In this document: positions 33,946-43,271 of the stretch, piece after piece
Numbering within the stretch: position 1 is the first letter of the stretch
Layout: the number at the start of each line of letters is the position of its first letter
DNA from: Fibrobacterota bacterium
GTDB lineage: Bacteria > Fibrobacterota > Chitinivibrionia > Chitinivibrionales > Chitinispirillaceae
Direction: 5' to 3'
DNA length: 64,000 nucleotides
Assembly (NCBI GenBank): GCA_023436205.1
Contig: JAEZKC010000102.1
Coordinates: 1-64,000, forward strand
The notes under the pieces: generated by a model
Told to the model about the DNA's origin: nothing
Seen by the model: the letters and a program-made list of their open reading frames with translations, nothing else
Databases searched by the model: none
Translations under genes and position numbers: made by a program

Positions 33946-35121
33946 ATGCGTAAATCTTTCTTCCTTGGACTGCTGGGGCTTGCAGCTGTAATGGTGCTGC
34001 CCATAGCCGGTCTGTATTTGTTTGGCATTGAGCCTAATGGGCACAGTGGAATGACTTCAACAGTAGGCAGCGGACTTCTCCTGGCAGGAGCTGTTGACAT
34101 GTTTTCCACCCGCACACTGCTTGCGGCACTGGAGTACATTAAAAAACCTACCACCTTTTTCCTTGATCTTTTTTTCACAGTCGTGGATCCGGTTGATTCT
34201 GATACCATTGATATTGACATTATAAGAGATGGTGAAAAGATGGCCACCTTCGTAAGCCCTATTGTTGAAGGTAAGGTTGTCACGAGAGATGGATTTGTTA
34301 CCCACACCATTAAAGCTCCTTATATCAAAGAGAAGATGCTTCTTACACCTAAGGATCTTATGATTCGCGAGCCTGGAAAAACCATTTACGGCCCCAATGA
34401 TGGTCAGCAGCAGAGAATTCAGAAAACCCTTGCCAAGGATCTGCTGTACATGCTTGACCGTATTACCAGACGTGAAGAGTGGATGGCTGCTCAAGGCCTT
34501 ACCACCGGTAAGATCAATGTCACCGGTGAAGGTGTTCCCACTCGTCAGATTGACTTTGGTATGAAGTCAACACATCTTCCAGTACTATCTGGCACTGCAA
34601 AGTGGGATGATACTACCAACTCTGACCCGATTGCAAACCTCAACACCTGGGTAGAGCTGATTCTTGATGATTCCGGTCGTAATGCCACAAAGGTGGTTAT
34701 GGGCAAAACTGCTTTGCGTCTTTTCCTCAATCATCCCAAGGTGAAAGCTGTGCTTGACACAAGACGCATGGTTGTCGGTGATGTCGCTCCAGGGCTGTTG
34801 AATAACGGAGCTAGAAAAATCGCTGACTGGTATGATCCCAATGTTGAAATCTGGACCTATGCCGGAAAGTACATCGATCCTGCTGATGGTGCGAAAAAAG
34901 ATCTGATGCCAGCCACCGGAGTTCTTATCGGTGCAACCGGCACCAGGTGCGAACGGCACTATGCCAAGATTCAGGATCTGGAAGCCGGTGATGCAGTTGT
35001 CAGGTACTTCCCCAAGAGCTGGCCGGTGAAAGATCCGTCAGGACAGTGGATCATGGTTCAGTCTGCACCGCTCCCTGCACCTCACGAAATTGATGCTTTC
35101 GTGATGGCCACAGTGGCGTAA
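33946..35121 (+). CDS. Major capsid protein (gpE-like) with a hydrophobic N-terminal extension
   Basis: The coat itself begins at MFSTRTLLAALE (codon at 34099), the usual start of gpE-type proteins, followed by strand-rich coat segments. The open frame extends about 51 codons upstream with a good site (GGGAGCGACT before ATG 33946) and a hydrophobic stretch (FFLGLLGLAAVMVLPIAGLY). GGAGCTGTTGAC also precedes the 34099 ATG. Whether the extension is part of the coat, removed by the S49 protease, or untranslated is open. Confidence 0.8.
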   Translation: MRKSFFLGLLGLAAVMVLPIAGLYLFGIEPNGHSGMTSTVGSGLLLAGAVDMFSTRTLLAALEYIKKPTTFFLDLFFTVVDPVDSDTIDIDIIRDGEKMATFVSPIVEGKVVTRDGFVTHTIKAPYIKEKMLLTPKDLMIREPGKTIYGPNDGQQQRIQKTLAKDLLYMLDRITRREEWMAAQGLTTGKINVTGEGVPTRQIDFGMKSTHLPVLSGTAKWDDTTNSDPIANLNTWVELILDDSGRNATKVVMGKTALRLFLNHPKVKAVLDTRRMVVGDVAPGLLNNGARKIADWYDPNVEIWTYAGKYIDPADGAKKDLMPATGVLIGATGTRCERHYAKIQDLEAGDAVVRYFPKSWPVKDPSGQWIMVQSAPLPAPHEIDAFVMATVA

Positions 35122-35181
35122 GGGTAATTAAGAGACTGCGGCACTTCATGTGCCGCTTCACTTTCAATGAGGAGAGGTATC

Positions 35182-35700
35182 GTGAAGCTTAGAGCACTGA
35201 AAACGATTCACACAGGTGTAGTAGAGGTGATACTGCCCGGGTGTGTTTTCGATATGACCGATGAGAAGGAGATTGCGTTTCTGAAGCAGCATGAGGCTGT
35301 TGAGGAAGTTGCGGCAGTGAGAGCTGAGAAGGCTTTGGCTGACAATGGTGAGAATGGTGAAGAAACTGGCAGTGAAGCCGGTGAGAATGGGACTGATGAG
35401 ACAAATGGGACGGATGGTAGTGGTGAAAACGGTCTTGATGAGTCTGAAGAGTCGGAGGAAGATCTTTCCGGTGAATCAGCAGAGAGCATCATTAATATTG
35501 AGCCACTGATTCCTGAGCCTGAGATCGAGACTGAGCTTGGGATACCGGGTGTATCGGCTGACATTGAAAAGGTACTGATTGATGCAGGCTTTGACAGTGT
35601 GGAGAAGCTGAAAGGTGCCACCGTAGAGCAGCTGGTTGCACTTCCAAAAGTGGGCTATGCACGGGCAAGCAAGATTCTTGAGTGGGCCAGGAAGGCATGA
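35182..35700 (+). CDS. Hypothetical head-tail region protein with C-terminal helix-hairpin-helix
   Basis: A 172-residue protein. The middle is an acidic, low-complexity linker rich in Glu/Gly/Asn (about residues 55-105). The C-terminus has a helix-hairpin-helix (DIEKVLIDAGFDSVEKLKGA, then LPKVGYARASKIL), a DNA-binding motif. GTG at 35182 follows GGAGAGGTATC. Similar proteins occur after the coat gene in Mu-type phages. Confidence 0.55.
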   Translation: MKLRALKTIHTGVVEVILPGCVFDMTDEKEIAFLKQHEAVEEVAAVRAEKALADNGENGEETGSEAGENGTDETNGTDGSGENGLDESEESEEDLSGESAESIINIEPLIPEPEIETELGIPGVSADIEKVLIDAGFDSVEKLKGATVEQLVALPKVGYARASKILEWARKA

Positions 35701-36026
35701 CTTTACGTGAGCAATTGAGAGCTGATGTGCTGGACCTCTGTTTTGACACAGAGGATCTGGCTGTTTCTGTTACGCATGCACCAGATGGTGCCGAACAGTA
35801 TCAGATTCCAGCTCTCAAACGCACACCTTATGAAGATGCAGAGGTTGGATCATCAACGGTGATGTCATCAGATATGATCATTCGTGTTCCCCTGGATAAG
35901 GTTCTGTCACCATTCGGACCCAAGTGCCGCATCATAATCAACAATGTGAGTTATAAGATTCGGAAAGCTGAGCCTGACAGAGAAGAAATCACGACTATCC
36001 TTTACCTCACGAAGGCAGTATCATGA
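35697..36026 (+). CDS. Head-tail connector/neck protein candidate
   Basis: A 109-residue protein with strand-rich C-terminal half; position between coat and sheath genes suggests neck or tail-attachment (gpFII-like). The start overlaps the previous stop by 4 bp with AGGAAGGC upstream. Assigned by position, not by a signature. Confidence 0.5.
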   Translation: MTLREQLRADVLDLCFDTEDLAVSVTHAPDGAEQYQIPALKRTPYEDAEVGSSTVMSSDMIIRVPLDKVLSPFGPKCRIIINNVSYKIRKAEPDREEITTILYLTKAVS

Positions 36027-36598
36027 GCGAGAAACGCAAGCTGCTTCGTCATGCCATAGTGAGAATCCTCACTACAGAGAAGGATGGCGCTTTCCCTACT
36101 GATGCCGAAACAAGGGTTTTTGCGAATCGCCCCACACCTCTTTGGTCTTCAGAGCTCCCTGCAATCTGCGTTTATATCAAAAGTGAACCAGCAGAAAAGA
36201 CTGTCACTGCTCCTGTTGTTTACAGCAGAAAACCTCGCATTGTCGTTGAGGCTTTGGTAGCAGCTACAGATGAGTGCGACGATCTCCTCGATGCCATGCA
36301 GGAGCAGATTGAGAATGCTCTTTTTGCCAACTGCTACCTGATGGACCCGGTTGATGGCGTAGAACGGCTCGATGAGGAGCTTGTACTTGAGTCAACCGAA
36401 ATGGGACTTGTGCAGCTTGGAGACGGGATTGTCGGTTCAAACAGTATAACATTCAAAGCCGGATTTCATACCGAATCACCGGAGCTGCTTTACGGTGATG
36501 ATCTTGATGATTTCAATAGTGCAAATGTCAAAACAGATCTTAATGGTGACAGCGAAGCCGAGATGGAGAATACGGTGACTGTCAGGAGGGAGCCGTAA
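36023..36598 (+). CDS. Tail-completion protein candidate
   Basis: A 191-residue protein with an alpha/beta layout (LRHAIVRILT, IVVEALVAATDECDDLLDAM) typical of gpU-like tail-completion/terminator proteins; position fits. Overlaps the preceding gene by 4 bp. Confidence 0.5.
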   Translation: MSEKRKLLRHAIVRILTTEKDGAFPTDAETRVFANRPTPLWSSELPAICVYIKSEPAEKTVTAPVVYSRKPRIVVEALVAATDECDDLLDAMQEQIENALFANCYLMDPVDGVERLDEELVLESTEMGLVQLGDGIVGSNSITFKAGFHTESPELLYGDDLDDFNSANVKTDLNGDSEAEMENTVTVRREP

Positions 36599-36804
36599 TG
36601 GAGAAGCAGGTATTTGCAGTTCCATCGGCAGCAGGCACAGTTGTCAGGGACCCGCGCCCGGGCAAACCCCGCTTTCTGCCATCAACAGGAGACAGTGTTC
36701 CGCTTGACGCTTACTGGCGGCGCCGGTTGGCTGAGGGTGTCATTGTCATAAAAGAAATGACTGTTACATCGAAACGTAAAACAACCCCGGAGGTGAAGGG
36801 ATGA
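36598..36804 (+). CDS. DUF2635 (Mu gp38-like) protein
   Basis: A 68-residue protein with VRDPRPGKPRFLPSTGDSVP and YWRRRLAEGVIV, the DUF2635 pattern found just before the sheath gene in Mu-type phages. Role unknown. One base overlaps the gene before. Confidence 0.7.
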   Translation: MEKQVFAVPSAAGTVVRDPRPGKPRFLPSTGDSVPLDAYWRRRLAEGVIVIKEMTVTSKRKTTPEVKG

Positions 36805-38300
36805 TACAGTTTAATGAAATTCAGAATGCGGTCGCACCCTACATGCAGGCTGAGATCGACAACAGCAATGCAGTACAGGGGCCCCGGTCGTTGCCGTATC
36901 GTTTACTCCTCATTGGATCGGCGACTTCTGCGGGCACCCTTTCAGCAGCACAACTGATGCCTTTTACAAGTGCAGATGAAGCCGGTACCTTCTGGGGAAC
37001 TGGATCCCAGCTGCACCAGATGGCTGAGGCTGCGAAGAGAACATTCAAAACAGCCGCGATCTACGGCATTGCAGCTGCCAAGGATGACCTTACCAGTGCG
37101 ACCAATAAAGCTACGGGGAGTATCGTTTTTACCGTCTCATCACCAAAGGCCGGAACGATAGCAGTCTACATCGGAGGCCGCAGGGTTGCCGTAGCAATAA
37201 GCGCAGGAGCAACGGTTGGAGTCATCTCCGAGGCAGTTGCCGCAGCGATCAACGCTGATACCGCCATGGGAGTGGTGGCAGAGGGTACAACTGTAGCAGG
37301 GACTGTCACACTTACTGCTAAAAATGTCGGGACAGAGGGTAACCGGATCAGCATAAAACTGAATTACCAGGATGGCGAAATTATGCCTTCCGGAGTTACA
37401 GCTGTCATTACCGCCATGAACGGCGGCAGCGGTAATCCTGATATCACCACAGCCCTCGATGCCATCGCTGAAGAATGGTTTCCCCTGGTTGCCTGTGCAT
37501 TCACAGATGCAGCAAACCTGACAGTGCTTGACAGCGAGATGGAGCGCAAGTTTGGTGCGATCGCCGGAATCGATGGTGTTGTCTTTATGGCTGACGATGC
37601 TGCGTTTTCAACCCTGATTTCGAGTTACGATGCATCTGCATCAGGCATAAACAGCAAACATATCTGCGTTATTGGGACAACCTCTATTCCCAATGTCACC
37701 TGGGAGATTGCTGCTGAAGTAGCCGGTGCCGCGATCACAGCATTACGAGCTGGAAACGGGGCAGAAGCAATGCCATTCACCACACTGGAGCTGCCGGTCA
37801 TTCTCGCTCCCAAGAGTGCTGATCGTTATGATTTTCTGGAACGGAATACGCTGCTTGAAAGCGGAGTATCCACTCTGATTGTTGGCGCCGGTGGTCGTGT
37901 CAGAATTGACAGATTAGTAACCAATTACCAGAAGAACGCACAGGGTGCTGCTGATGCTTCATGGAGAAATGTCAACTATCGGTTCATTGCAATGTATTTG
38001 CGCTGGGATTGGATATTCAATGTCCTGTATTCCAAATACGGCCGCGCGAAACTGGCAAGTGATAATGCCAGGATTGGCCCAGGACAGGTAGTCATGACAC
38101 CGAAGCTTGGTGCTGCGGAAGCTCTTGCCCGTTTCAGGATGTGGGAAGAGTTGGGCCTCGTTGAAAATTACGAGCAGTTCAAGGCGGACCTCCTGGTAGA
38201 GCGAAATGCAACGAATGTGGATAGAATGGACTGGCTCATGAGCCCTGACTTTGTCAACCAGTTCTATCACGGAGCAACAAAAATTTCTTTCCGTGTCTGA
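36801..38300 (+). CDS. Tail sheath protein (Mu gpL-like)
   Basis: A 499-residue sheath subunit, the contractile part of the tail. Typical Mu-type sheath features: the PYRLLLIGSATSAGTLS opening, GADASWRNVNYR-like C-terminal part and conserved DRMDWLMSPDFVNQF end. The length fits. The next genes (tube, chaperone, tape measure) are in Mu order. Confidence 0.85.
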   Translation: MIQFNEIQNAVAPYMQAEIDNSNAVQGPRSLPYRLLLIGSATSAGTLSAAQLMPFTSADEAGTFWGTGSQLHQMAEAAKRTFKTAAIYGIAAAKDDLTSATNKATGSIVFTVSSPKAGTIAVYIGGRRVAVAISAGATVGVISEAVAAAINADTAMGVVAEGTTVAGTVTLTAKNVGTEGNRISIKLNYQDGEIMPSGVTAVITAMNGGSGNPDITTALDAIAEEWFPLVACAFTDAANLTVLDSEMERKFGAIAGIDGVVFMADDAAFSTLISSYDASASGINSKHICVIGTTSIPNVTWEIAAEVAGAAITALRAGNGAEAMPFTTLELPVILAPKSADRYDFLERNTLLESGVSTLIVGAGGRVRIDRLVTNYQKNAQGAADASWRNVNYRFIAMYLRWDWIFNVLYSKYGRAKLASDNARIGPGQVVMTPKLGAAEALARFRMWEELGLVENYEQFKADLLVERNATNVDRMDWLMSPDFVNQFYHGATKISFRV

Positions 38301-38395
38301 GTACGGCAGACGCGGATAACCGGTTAGGGGCGCAGATACGGCCATCATCTGCCCCCTAACCTCTCTAAAACAGCAACCATATCAAAGAGGTAATC

Positions 38396-38764
38396 ATGGA
38401 CAATACAAACAGACGTGCAGGAGTCGTTGAGCTGCTTGTTGACGGAGAGGTGATGGAAGTAGCCTCCGAAGGAATCGAGTACGGCGGTTTTCACATGAAG
38501 CGTGAGATGCTTGTTGGCGGATCTGGAGTGCAGGGCTACAGCGAAGAGTTTCAGGTTCCTTATGTCTCCTGCGAGATACGGGATTCCAGCAAAGTTGATC
38601 TTTCGAAATTGCAGAATGTGACAAACGGAACCATACTGGTGAAGCTTGCCAATGGTAAAGGGTGCATCCTCCGGAATGCAGCTTACTGTGCCGAAGGAAA
38701 GGTATCGACCAAAGGCGCCACCATTGAAGCACGATGGGAAGGGATGAGCGGCGAGGAGATCTAG
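38396..38764 (+). CDS. Tail tube protein (Mu gpM-like)
   Basis: A 122-residue protein, the right size for the tube subunit, rich in beta-strands (RAGVVELLVDGEVMEVASEG ... GGSGVQGYSEEFQVPYV). Follows the sheath directly; GAGGTAATC precedes the ATG. Confidence 0.75.
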   Translation: MDNTNRRAGVVELLVDGEVMEVASEGIEYGGFHMKREMLVGGSGVQGYSEEFQVPYVSCEIRDSSKVDLSKLQNVTNGTILVKLANGKGCILRNAAYCAEGKVSTKGATIEARWEGMSGEEI

Positions 38765-38831
38765 GAAGAGGAGTAGAGTACTAAGGGGACACATAGGACC
38801 CATGATATAAACAATGCAATGAGGAGAAGTT

Positions 38832-39128
38832 ATGAGTGAAGAGAAGAAGGTACCTACACTGCCGCATGTGGTTAAGCTTGAGTTTCCTGTGAAGATCGGA
38901 AGTGAAGAGATTGACACTGTCACGTTTGAGCGCAGGATCAAGAGCAAGGACTTACAGGGCATACCTGACAACCTTCCGGGTGTTGACAGAACTATCAAGA
39001 TTGCATCGAGGGTCACTGGTATTTTTCAGAAGGTTTTCGAAGAAATGGACATCTGCGATCTCCGGAAAATATCGGAGGTCATTGAGTGTTTTTTGCCGAA
39101 TACCCAGCCGACTGGGGACGCTGTTTAG
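38832..39128 (+). CDS. Tail assembly chaperone, short form
   Basis: A 98-residue protein (lambda gpG / Mu gp41 position) between the tube and tape-measure genes. GAGGAGAAGTT precedes the ATG. The last codons carry the heptamer TTTTTTG, at which a -1 shift would extend the protein. Confidence 0.75.
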   Translation: MSEEKKVPTLPHVVKLEFPVKIGSEEIDTVTFERRIKSKDLQGIPDNLPGVDRTIKIASRVTGIFQKVFEEMDICDLRKISEVIECFLPNTQPTGDAV

Positions 39129-39256
39129 GAGTATTTGCGTGGCTGTTTCATTTTCAGCCATCGGAGCTTGCAGAGTTTGACAGAGATGCAATTCTGTTCT
39201 GGAAAGAACAGGCAGAGTACATACAAGAGGAGCTGAGCAGTGGTAAGTCCAATTAG
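38832..39256 (+). CDS. Tail assembly chaperone, frameshifted long form (G-T type)
   Basis: At 39089-39095 the sequence reads T TTT TTG in the short-form frame, a perfect X XXY YYZ slip site. The -1 frame is then open for about 54 codons, with FAWLFHFQPSELAEFDRDAI and FWKEQAEYIQEELSSGKSN, resembling known T extensions (P2 E', Mu gp42). The fusion is about 141 residues and its end overlaps the tape-measure start by 17 bp, as is usual for this conserved phage device. Confidence 0.75.
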
Positions 39257-41033
39257 AGTGCCGATTGTCGGAATAGATTTGACAAGCAAGGCGTTCGGTT
39301 CTGCGCTCAAGGGAATAAACAGTTTTTCCCAGAAGGCGAAGCGAATTGGCACCAGCATGACCGTGGGAGTTACGCTTCCTCTTCTGGCTGCAGGTACGGC
39401 TAGTGTACTCGCATCGAATCAATTCAACTCCACAATGGCCAATGTCGAAACCCTGGTACCGGGCAATCCGGCCAGGGTTATCGAACTGAAGAAAAATGTG
39501 CAGGATCTGGCCATTGATACCGGCAAGTTGACCACTGATATTGGCGAAGGTCTTTATCAAGTCATATCGGCTTTCGGTGATGCATCTGATACCGCAGACA
39601 AGCTGCGGACAAATGTTATTGCAGCGAAAGCCGGTATTGCCACTACTACCGATGCAATAAACCTCACCAGCGCAGTCACCAAGGCGTATGGAGATACATC
39701 AGCCACAGCAGTTAGCCATGTCGCGGATCTGGCTTTTCATACGGTCAAGCTTGGCCAGACCACATTCCCTGAACTGGCTGCATCTATTGGCAGGGTGGCT
39801 CCCCTTTCGAAAACACTGGGCATTTCCATGGAGGAGATGTTTGGTGTCATGGCAACCACTACCGGAGTAGTTGGAGATACTGCCGCTGCAGCTACGCAAT
39901 TTTCGGCTATTCTCGGAGGTTTGGTAAAGCCCAATCAGACAATGGCTCAGCTTTTTGAGTACTTGGGTTACTCATCAGGCAAAGCGATGATTGCCGAACT
40001 GGGCTTTACCAAGTCGCTGCAAAAAATAGTCGAGGTTTCGAATGCTGCAAATGTGCCACTCGGGAAAATGTTTGAAAGTAAAGAGGCTCTGATCTCGATG
40101 TTTTCATTGACAGGCGCCCAAGCTGGTGACTTTTCGATGAAGCTTGATCTGGTCAGAAACTCATCAGGAAAACTGGATGAGGCATTCAAGGCACAGACTC
40201 AGGGAATCAATAAGGCCGGATTTGCTTTCGAGCGATCGAAGCAGAAAATGATTGTTATAGCACAGGAGTTTGGTGATATACTGGCCCCTGCTATTGCACG
40301 TCTAGCTGACTTTTTTGATCCACTTATTACAGGCATAAGAAATCTCAGCCCGGTGGCAAAGAAGACCCTGGCTATATTCGGCGGATCTGCCATGGTGATC
40401 GGACCTATTATCGCCCTTGTAGCCGGACTGGCTGCTGCGATAGCGGCACTGGCAACCACTACAGGGCTTATTGCACTGGCTGTTGTCTGGTTTGCTGCCC
40501 AGATGGCCCTCGTTGCCGCTGTAGTCATCAAAAACTGGGATGGCATAAAGGGGTTTTTCACAGGTTTGTGGAACTTTATTACCAAGCTTTTCAACAGCCG
40601 CATCGGAAGATTCCTTCTTCTGATCAATCCCTTAACCGCTCTTCCCACGCTTATCATAGCCAACTGGGACAAGGTTTCGAAGTTCTTTACAAAGCTTTTT
40701 GGCGGAATAAAAGCTACCTTCTCAAATTTTGGAAACTGGATAAAGAACTTTGAGCTTCCGGACTGGGTAAAGAAGCTTATTAACAACCCAGTCAGTCGTT
40801 GGCTTTATGGTAACGATCAGGGTACCGCGTTTTTTGCAAATCCTCAGGCATCAGGAGCACCGGCCGGGGCTGCAGCATTGACATCCAAGGCGGCTGAGAT
40901 TCAGAACGGGACAGTCAGAAAAGAATCGACAGTCAAGGTCGAATTTCAGAATGCTCCTCCAGGTACGAGAATTCGCCAGGATAATGGCCCATCGATGGAC
41001 CTTAACATGGGTTTCGCGGGAGTATCGGGATGA
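39240..41033 (+). CDS. Tail tape-measure protein
   Basis: A 597-residue protein that sets tail length and passes through the tube. A TP901-type region covers roughly residues 60-320, a hydrophobic segment lies around 385-430 (AIFGGSAMVIGPIIALVAGL, then TTTGLIALAVVWFAAQMALV), and the C-terminus is short. GTG start within the end of the long chaperone frame. The length is modest, suggesting a short tail. Confidence 0.8.
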   Translation: MVSPIRVPIVGIDLTSKAFGSALKGINSFSQKAKRIGTSMTVGVTLPLLAAGTASVLASNQFNSTMANVETLVPGNPARVIELKKNVQDLAIDTGKLTTDIGEGLYQVISAFGDASDTADKLRTNVIAAKAGIATTTDAINLTSAVTKAYGDTSATAVSHVADLAFHTVKLGQTTFPELAASIGRVAPLSKTLGISMEEMFGVMATTTGVVGDTAAAATQFSAILGGLVKPNQTMAQLFEYLGYSSGKAMIAELGFTKSLQKIVEVSNAANVPLGKMFESKEALISMFSLTGAQAGDFSMKLDLVRNSSGKLDEAFKAQTQGINKAGFAFERSKQKMIVIAQEFGDILAPAIARLADFFDPLITGIRNLSPVAKKTLAIFGGSAMVIGPIIALVAGLAAAIAALATTTGLIALAVVWFAAQMALVAAVVIKNWDGIKGFFTGLWNFITKLFNSRIGRFLLLINPLTALPTLIIANWDKVSKFFTKLFGGIKATFSNFGNWIKNFELPDWVKKLINNPVSRWLYGNDQGTAFFANPQASGAPAGAAALTSKAAEIQNGTVRKESTVKVEFQNAPPGTRIRQDNGPSMDLNMGFAGVSG

Positions 41034-42202
41034 GCTGGACTGATACAATTCATAAAGCTTCGTTCAGAGGCATACCCTTTTTTATTTCATCGGGAGAAGG
41101 TCCCCGCGGGCGGAGGATCGTCACTCATACATTCCCGGGCAGGGACACTGCGTATCTGCAGGATCTGGGCCGCAAGAACAGGATATTCGCCATTGAGGGG
41201 CATGTAATCGGTGATGATTACATCAATCAGCTCAATGCACTTGAAGCAGCTGCAGAGGCCCCCGGAGCAGCAGAGCTGGTGCATCCTGTTTACGGGATGG
41301 TGAGAGTACGATGTGAAGATTTCACTCCCCGATTTACTGATAAAATCGGCAGGATTGGCCGATTCAGCCTACGGTGCATTGAGGATTCCAATGAAAGTGT
41401 TTCGGGCAGAGTTGGTACTGATACTGCAGCCGCAGTAAAAGAAGCGGCTCAAGCGGTGCAGGATGCAGCTACAGAGGATTTTATTTCCACCTTTGCTATA
41501 GGCGGAACTCCCAGCCGGTTGCTGGACAAAATTACTGATACTGTGATATCGGCAGTGCAGACAATCAATAATGTGCGTCTGGATACCAGAAGCATGTCAC
41601 AGGTGCAGTTTCTGTATAATCAGTTTACCCGGGATCCGCTTTCGTATTTGCGCACACCACGCAACCTGGCCGATCTGGTTCTCAGTATGGTTACTGCAGT
41701 ATCAGAGGCAGCATCGCCGTGGTTGAGGCTTAAATCTAATGTCAATTTGCTCAGTAAAACAGAAGAGCTGCTCGAAACCGAACAGACCTCTTTGACACCC
41801 GATGAGCTTTCTGCTGCAGTGATAGAATATACGGAACTTGTAACTGTGGCAGAAACAGCCATTGCAGCTTCTTCAGCGGAGTACCCCACTTATGATGATG
41901 CTCTTGAAATAAGAGAAACCTTTGGTGGTGCGGTTGACAGGATATCTGAATATGCGACAGATGAGACGTATGAGCTGCTCTATACACTGAGAGCTGCAGT
42001 GATACGGGATATAGATACCAGATCGTTTGATGCCCCCAAAGTAGTGAATTTTACCCCACTCATTACAGTGCCATCACTGGTGCTTGCCTATGAGTTGTAC
42101 GGAGATATTTCGAGAGTTGATGAGATAGTTACGAGAAACGGTGTAGAGCACCCGGGATTTATTCCGGGCGGAGTGAAGCTGGAGGTGTTGTCGAATGAAT
42201 AA
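41030..42202 (+). CDS. Mu gpN-like DNA circularization/tail protein
   Basis: A 390-residue protein with an N-terminal DNA_circ_N domain (TIHKASFRGIPFFI ... TFPGRDTAYLQDLG). In Mu the gpN protein is a baseplate/tail component. ATGA overlap with the tape-measure gene. Confidence 0.75.
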   Translation: MSWTDTIHKASFRGIPFFISSGEGPRGRRIVTHTFPGRDTAYLQDLGRKNRIFAIEGHVIGDDYINQLNALEAAAEAPGAAELVHPVYGMVRVRCEDFTPRFTDKIGRIGRFSLRCIEDSNESVSGRVGTDTAAAVKEAAQAVQDAATEDFISTFAIGGTPSRLLDKITDTVISAVQTINNVRLDTRSMSQVQFLYNQFTRDPLSYLRTPRNLADLVLSMVTAVSEAASPWLRLKSNVNLLSKTEELLETEQTSLTPDELSAAVIEYTELVTVAETAIAASSAEYPTYDDALEIRETFGGAVDRISEYATDETYELLYTLRAAVIRDIDTRSFDAPKVVNFTPLITVPSLVLAYELYGDISRVDEIVTRNGVEHPGFIPGGVKLEVLSNE

Positions 42203-43271
42203 CACTCTTCAGCTGCGGGTAGGGAGTGCGATCTATTCAGGGTGGACTGAGGTATCGGTGCAGATGGCAATTGATGCCATTGCCGGTTCGTTTCGGTTGC
42301 AGGCAGCTCCCAGGGTATCTGATGCAGATGCATCTTTTCCGCTACTCACTGGAGCTGCTTGTGAAGTAAAGATCGGTAAACACAGCATTATCAGTGGTTA
42401 CATCGATGTCACAGAGGGCGTGCTTGAGGCTACCGCACACAACTATCAGGTATCCGGCAGGGACAAGACCGGGGATCTGGTTGACTGTTCAGCAGTGCTC
42501 CCCTCCGGAGGAGTGAAGAACCAGACCCTTGAGCAGATTATTTATTCGCTGGTGAAACCATACGGTATAAAGATCAGTTCGAATGTGGATACAGGCGATA
42601 AGTTCACCCGCTTTGCTGTTCAGCAAGGGGAGAGTGTCTTCGAAGCCATTGACAGAGCATGCAGGCTGCGGGGAGTACTTCCTACGGCAGATGGAGCCGG
42701 TGGTATTGTGCTTACCCAAATAGGATCTGGTAGAGCGACCACGAACCTGATTGAAGGTAAGAATGTCAAGCTTTTCAAACACTACAGTTCACTCACCGGC
42801 CGGTTTTCATCATACAAGGTTTTGGGTCAGTCAGGCAGCAGTGATTCTTTCTTTGGCTCAAAAGCGTGTCAGGTATCGGCAAAAACGACAGACGAAACGG
42901 TCACCAGGCACAGGCCCCTCATTATTGTTGCAGAGGGAGAGGTGACCTCCACGACTGCGAAGCGCAGGGCAGAGTGGGAACGGGCGGTGCGAATCGGGAA
43001 ATCCCGCACCATCACCGCGGTTGTTCCCGGGTGGCTTCAAGAATCGGGAGAACCATGGAGACCGAATATGCAGGTGGGAGTACAGTGCCCTTCTCTGCAT
43101 CTTCCCTCTCTCACAACACTGCTTATCGGGGCCGTTGAGTACACCTACGGTGAATCCGAGGGTGAGATTGCCACTCTTACCTTAACCAGACCCGATGCCT
43201 ATCTTCCGGAGCAGCTCAAAGAGAAGAAGGACAAGGGTAAAACTAATCCGTTCGGAGGCATGAAGAAATGA
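42195..43271 (+). CDS. Baseplate hub protein (Mu gpP-like)
   Basis: A 358-residue protein of the gpD-like tail hub family (LQLRVGSAIYSGWTEVSVQM ... FAVQQGESVFEAIDRACRLR). It would form the hub that holds the spike. Overlaps the gpN gene by 8 bp. Confidence 0.75.
   Translation: MNNTLQLRVGSAIYSGWTEVSVQMAIDAIAGSFRLQAAPRVSDADASFPLLTGAACEVKIGKHSIISGYIDVTEGVLEATAHNYQVSGRDKTGDLVDCSAVLPSGGVKNQTLEQIIYSLVKPYGIKISSNVDTGDKFTRFAVQQGESVFEAIDRACRLRGVLPTADGAGGIVLTQIGSGRATTNLIEGKNVKLFKHYSSLTGRFSSYKVLGQSGSSDSFFGSKACQVSAKTTDETVTRHRPLIIVAEGEVTSTTAKRRAEWERAVRIGKSRTITAVVPGWLQESGEPWRPNMQVGVQCPSLHLPSLTTLLIGAVEYTYGESEGEIATLTLTRPDAYLPEQLKEKKDKGKTNPFGGMKK

Noticed and set aside
38902..39180. Overlapping frame in the chaperone gene
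   Set aside because: It is in the wrong frame for either the short chaperone or the -1 extension, with random composition.
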